Assembly: GCF_900176305.1 (NCBI RefSeq)
Contig: NZ_FWXH01000011.1
Span: forward strand, 33,499-97,498
Length of the DNA: 64,000 nt
DNA from: Clostridium acidisoli DSM 12555
GTDB lineage: Bacteria > Bacillota > Clostridia > Clostridiales > Clostridiaceae
Reading direction: 5' to 3'
A program made the translations under genes and the position numbers. Shown one piece after another: positions 62,522 through 64,000 of the stretch. The notes beneath the pieces are model-generated. The model ran no database searches. It had not been told where the DNA came from and saw nothing but the letters and a program-made list of their open reading frames with translations. Within the stretch, counting starts at the first letter, position 1, and each line of letters begins with the position of its first letter.

Positions 62522-63322
62522 TTAAGCAGCCAAGAGGCTGAGCCTGTATTCTACAGGACTCATCCATCCTAGTTTCTCTTTAATTCTTTTCTCGTTATAA
62601 TACTTTATATATTTATCTATTGTCTCTTTCAGTTGCTCATAGCTATAGTAAACCAAACCATAATACATTTCTTGTTTCATAATTCCAAAGAAGTTTTCCA
62701 TTACTGAATTATCATGGCAGTTTCCTTTCCGGGACATACTTTGGAAGATTTTATTTTCTTTTAGCTTATAACAATAAGCTTTCATCTGGTAAGCCCATCC
62801 TTGATCCGAATGAAATGTACGCCTATATTTACAATCGCTTGTAATTTTTACAGCTTCATTTAATGCATTCATTATATTCTCAGCAGACGGACGTTGAGAA
62901 ATAGAATAACTAATTATTTCTCTATTACACATATCCATAAATGGATCTAGGTAAAGTTTCTTGATGATCATTCTTCCTTTATCATCTATAACATAATACT
63001 TAAATTCTGTAGTGTCTGTTGTAATCTTTTGGTGTGGAATATGAGTTTCAAACCTCCTGTGAATTCTATTAGGAGCAACTCTACCCACCTTGCCTTTATA
63101 AGAACTGTATTTACGGCTTCTTCTGGTAAACGAAGTAACTTGAAGACCTAGCTTCTGAACAATTCGTTGAACACGTTTCTTGTTTACAACTAGTCCTTGT
63201 TTTCTTAATTCTCCATATAACCGACGATAGCCGAAATCTTTATTCTCTTTTCTGATTTCAAGGATTCTTTGTTCAAGATCCTTGTTTGGATTTTCTCTAT
63301 CAAAGCGTTTTTGCCAGTACAT
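62522..63322 (-). CDS. IS3-family transposase, orfB
   Basis: A 266-residue DDE integrase-type transposase part. RRLYGELRKQGLVVNKKRVQRIVQKLGL is the HTH_21 segment; TTDTTEFKYY, FHSDQGWAY and NSVMENFFGIMKQE hold the DDE triad. The true protein is most likely fused to orfA by a -1 shift at 63406-63411, which would add about 28 codons upstream (RGYFKLKDILAFTGFPKSTY). Intact-looking. Confidence 0.93.
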   Translation of the reverse strand: MYWQKRFDRENPNKDLEQRILEIRKENKDFGYRRLYGELRKQGLVVNKKRVQRIVQKLGLQVTSFTRRSRKYSSYKGKVGRVAPNRIHRRFETHIPHQKITTDTTEFKYYVIDDKGRMIIKKLYLDPFMDMCNREIISYSISQRPSAENIMNALNEAVKITSDCKYRRTFHSDQGWAYQMKAYCYKLKENKIFQSMSRKGNCHDNSVMENFFGIMKQEMYYGLVYYSYEQLKETIDKYIKYYNEKRIKEKLGWMSPVEYRLSLLAA

Positions 63323-63363
63323 ATATGTTGATTTAGGAAAACCTGTGAATGCGAGAATATCTT

Positions 63364-63942
63364 TTAGTTTGAAGTATCCTCGGAGGCTGTGAATGATTCC
63401 CGCTGTTTTTTCAGAAGAGTTTCCTCTTCTAAACGCAACCTCCTCAGTTCTTTTAAATAGGCATTCTCTATTTTTAACTTAAGTAACTCATCTTCAAGCT
63501 GTTTAACATGCTCAACACTTGTATCCACTGGTTTTGTATCAAACTGTTCTTTTGATTGTGAGGTCTTTGGAGATTCCAATGATTTCTTCCTCCCTTTCCG
63601 CTTTGGTCTCAAAGCATCAGGACCTGAAATTCTGAAATCATTAACCCACTTCGCTATTAATGGCGGATTACCGATTCCAACCGATAAAGCCAGTTCCTGA
63701 TAAGAAACTTCTTTAGATAAGTATAACTCTACCACATGGGTCTTAAATTCAAAAGTATATTTTTCATTTTTTCTCGAACGCATTAATCCTTTATCGCCAT
63801 ACTTTTTGTATGCTTTTATCCACTGTTGTATATTTCGATGTGCAGGAACGCCATATTTAGTTGAAAGATAGTGTGCTCCTTCTTCACCTGATAGATATTC
63901 TTGAACAATCTTTTTCTTGAATTCAAAACTATATTTTGCCAT
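63364..63942 (-). CDS. IS3-family transposase, orfA
   Basis: A 192-residue DNA-binding protein. Two HTH segments, MAKYSFEFKKKIVQEYLSGE... and KYTFEFKTHVVELYLSKE..., are followed by a basic linker (RPKRKGRKK) and a leucine-zipper-like coiled coil (LEDELLKLKIENAYLKEL). It recognises the IS ends. Six A residues near its end mark the probable frameshift to orfB. Confidence 0.9.
   Translation of the reverse strand: MAKYSFEFKKKIVQEYLSGEEGAHYLSTKYGVPAHRNIQQWIKAYKKYGDKGLMRSRKNEKYTFEFKTHVVELYLSKEVSYQELALSVGIGNPPLIAKWVNDFRISGPDALRPKRKGRKKSLESPKTSQSKEQFDTKPVDTSVEHVKQLEDELLKLKIENAYLKELRRLRLEEETLLKKQRESFTASEDTSN
63406..63411 (-). other. Candidate -1 frameshift site of the IS
   Basis: A run of six A residues (codons CTG AAA AAA CAG in orfA). 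Stepping back one base gives ACA GCG GGA and joins directly to the orfB frame, which is open from here through 63322. IS3 elements make their OrfAB transposase this way. Confidence 0.65.
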
Positions 63943-64000
63943 AAAAAAACTGACCTCCCATACATTAGATTTTTAGGTCTAACTTATGGGGGTCAGTTCA

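Larger units (their letters stand above)
62460..64000. mobile_element. IS3-family (IS150-like) insertion sequence
   Basis: Inverted ends TGATGCGACCCC-AATAAGTTAGAC (62460-62483) and TGAACTGACCCC-CATAAGTTAGAC (63977-64000, read on the minus strand) match 20 of 24 positions. The element, about 1.54 kb, carries orfA and orfB on the minus strand. The right end coincides with the window edge, so target duplications cannot be confirmed. A stem (ATTGCGTAG/CTACGCAAT at 62487-62517) in the left end may block transcription from outside. Confidence 0.9.

Overview
The window is low-GC, AT-rich chromosome from a Gram-positive anaerobe, most likely Clostridium sensu stricto. Evidence: strong AGGAGG ribosome-binding sites, T-box control of argS, oxygen-sensitive-style redox proteins (ferredoxin-nitroreductase, flavodoxin-ferredoxin), and clostridial families such as DUF1847, DUF6483, HXXEE and a two-domain HD-GYP protein. 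I see no rRNA, tRNA, CRISPR array or prophage. Species cannot be fixed from sequence alone.

Layout. (1) 1-15.2 kb: small regulator-plus-target modules (MerR/MFS, LysR/DUF4865, TetR/MFS, TetR/nitroreductase, LysR/tautomerase-carboxymuconolactone decarboxylase, TetR/HXXEE, MerR/SDR), with uvsE, a YciI-flavoprotein pair and a metallo-beta-lactamase-fold enzyme between them. Most have a visible palindrome in the shared promoter region; it reads as a stress, detoxification and efflux region. (2) 15.1-24.1 kb: an eroding accessory region with a truncated EFR1 ferredoxin, a racemase remnant, a JAB/RadC-like remnant, a broken sugar isomerase, a Zn-phospholipase-like gene with an amber stop, and a lipase paralogue that has lost its nucleophile serine. 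From 19.1 to 24.1 kb four minus-strand gene units are each followed at the 3' end by one copy of a same-orientation repeat, so the stretch looks like a cassette array. This is the best candidate for something undescribed. One unit also carries an 18-codon leader ORF under a consensus promoter and ahead of a terminator.

(3) 24.3-33.4 kb: a two-component system with a secreted beta-propeller-like target; an operon HD-GYP, iron alcohol dehydrogenase, 53-aa membrane peptide, MATE pump; then a HAD hydrolase and a small membrane protein. (4) 33.4-43.4 kb: housekeeping: argS with T-box, ppk and two divergent Ppx/GppA genes (polyphosphate turnover), yajQ, TerC, GmhB-like phosphatase. (5) 43.5-49.8 kb: TetR-controlled ABC-2 exporter, a free-standing 54-aa gene, and an LmrA/LmrB-like TetR-MFS pair with a recognisable operator. 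(6) 50-54.5 kb: an acyl-CoA-ligase-like gene translationally coupled to a chemoreceptor without sensor domain, an RdgB-like NTP pyrophosphatase, and an orphan flagellin with a possible sigma-D promoter. (7) 54.6-62.4 kb: short alpha-glucan phosphorylase under a LacI-type operator, methylenetetrahydrofolate-reductase-like gene, VOC protein, thioesterase-queC-folE2 operon (7-deazaguanine pathway) and pyk. (8) 62.46-64 kb: an IS3-family (IS150-like) element inserted immediately after pyk and ending at the window edge.
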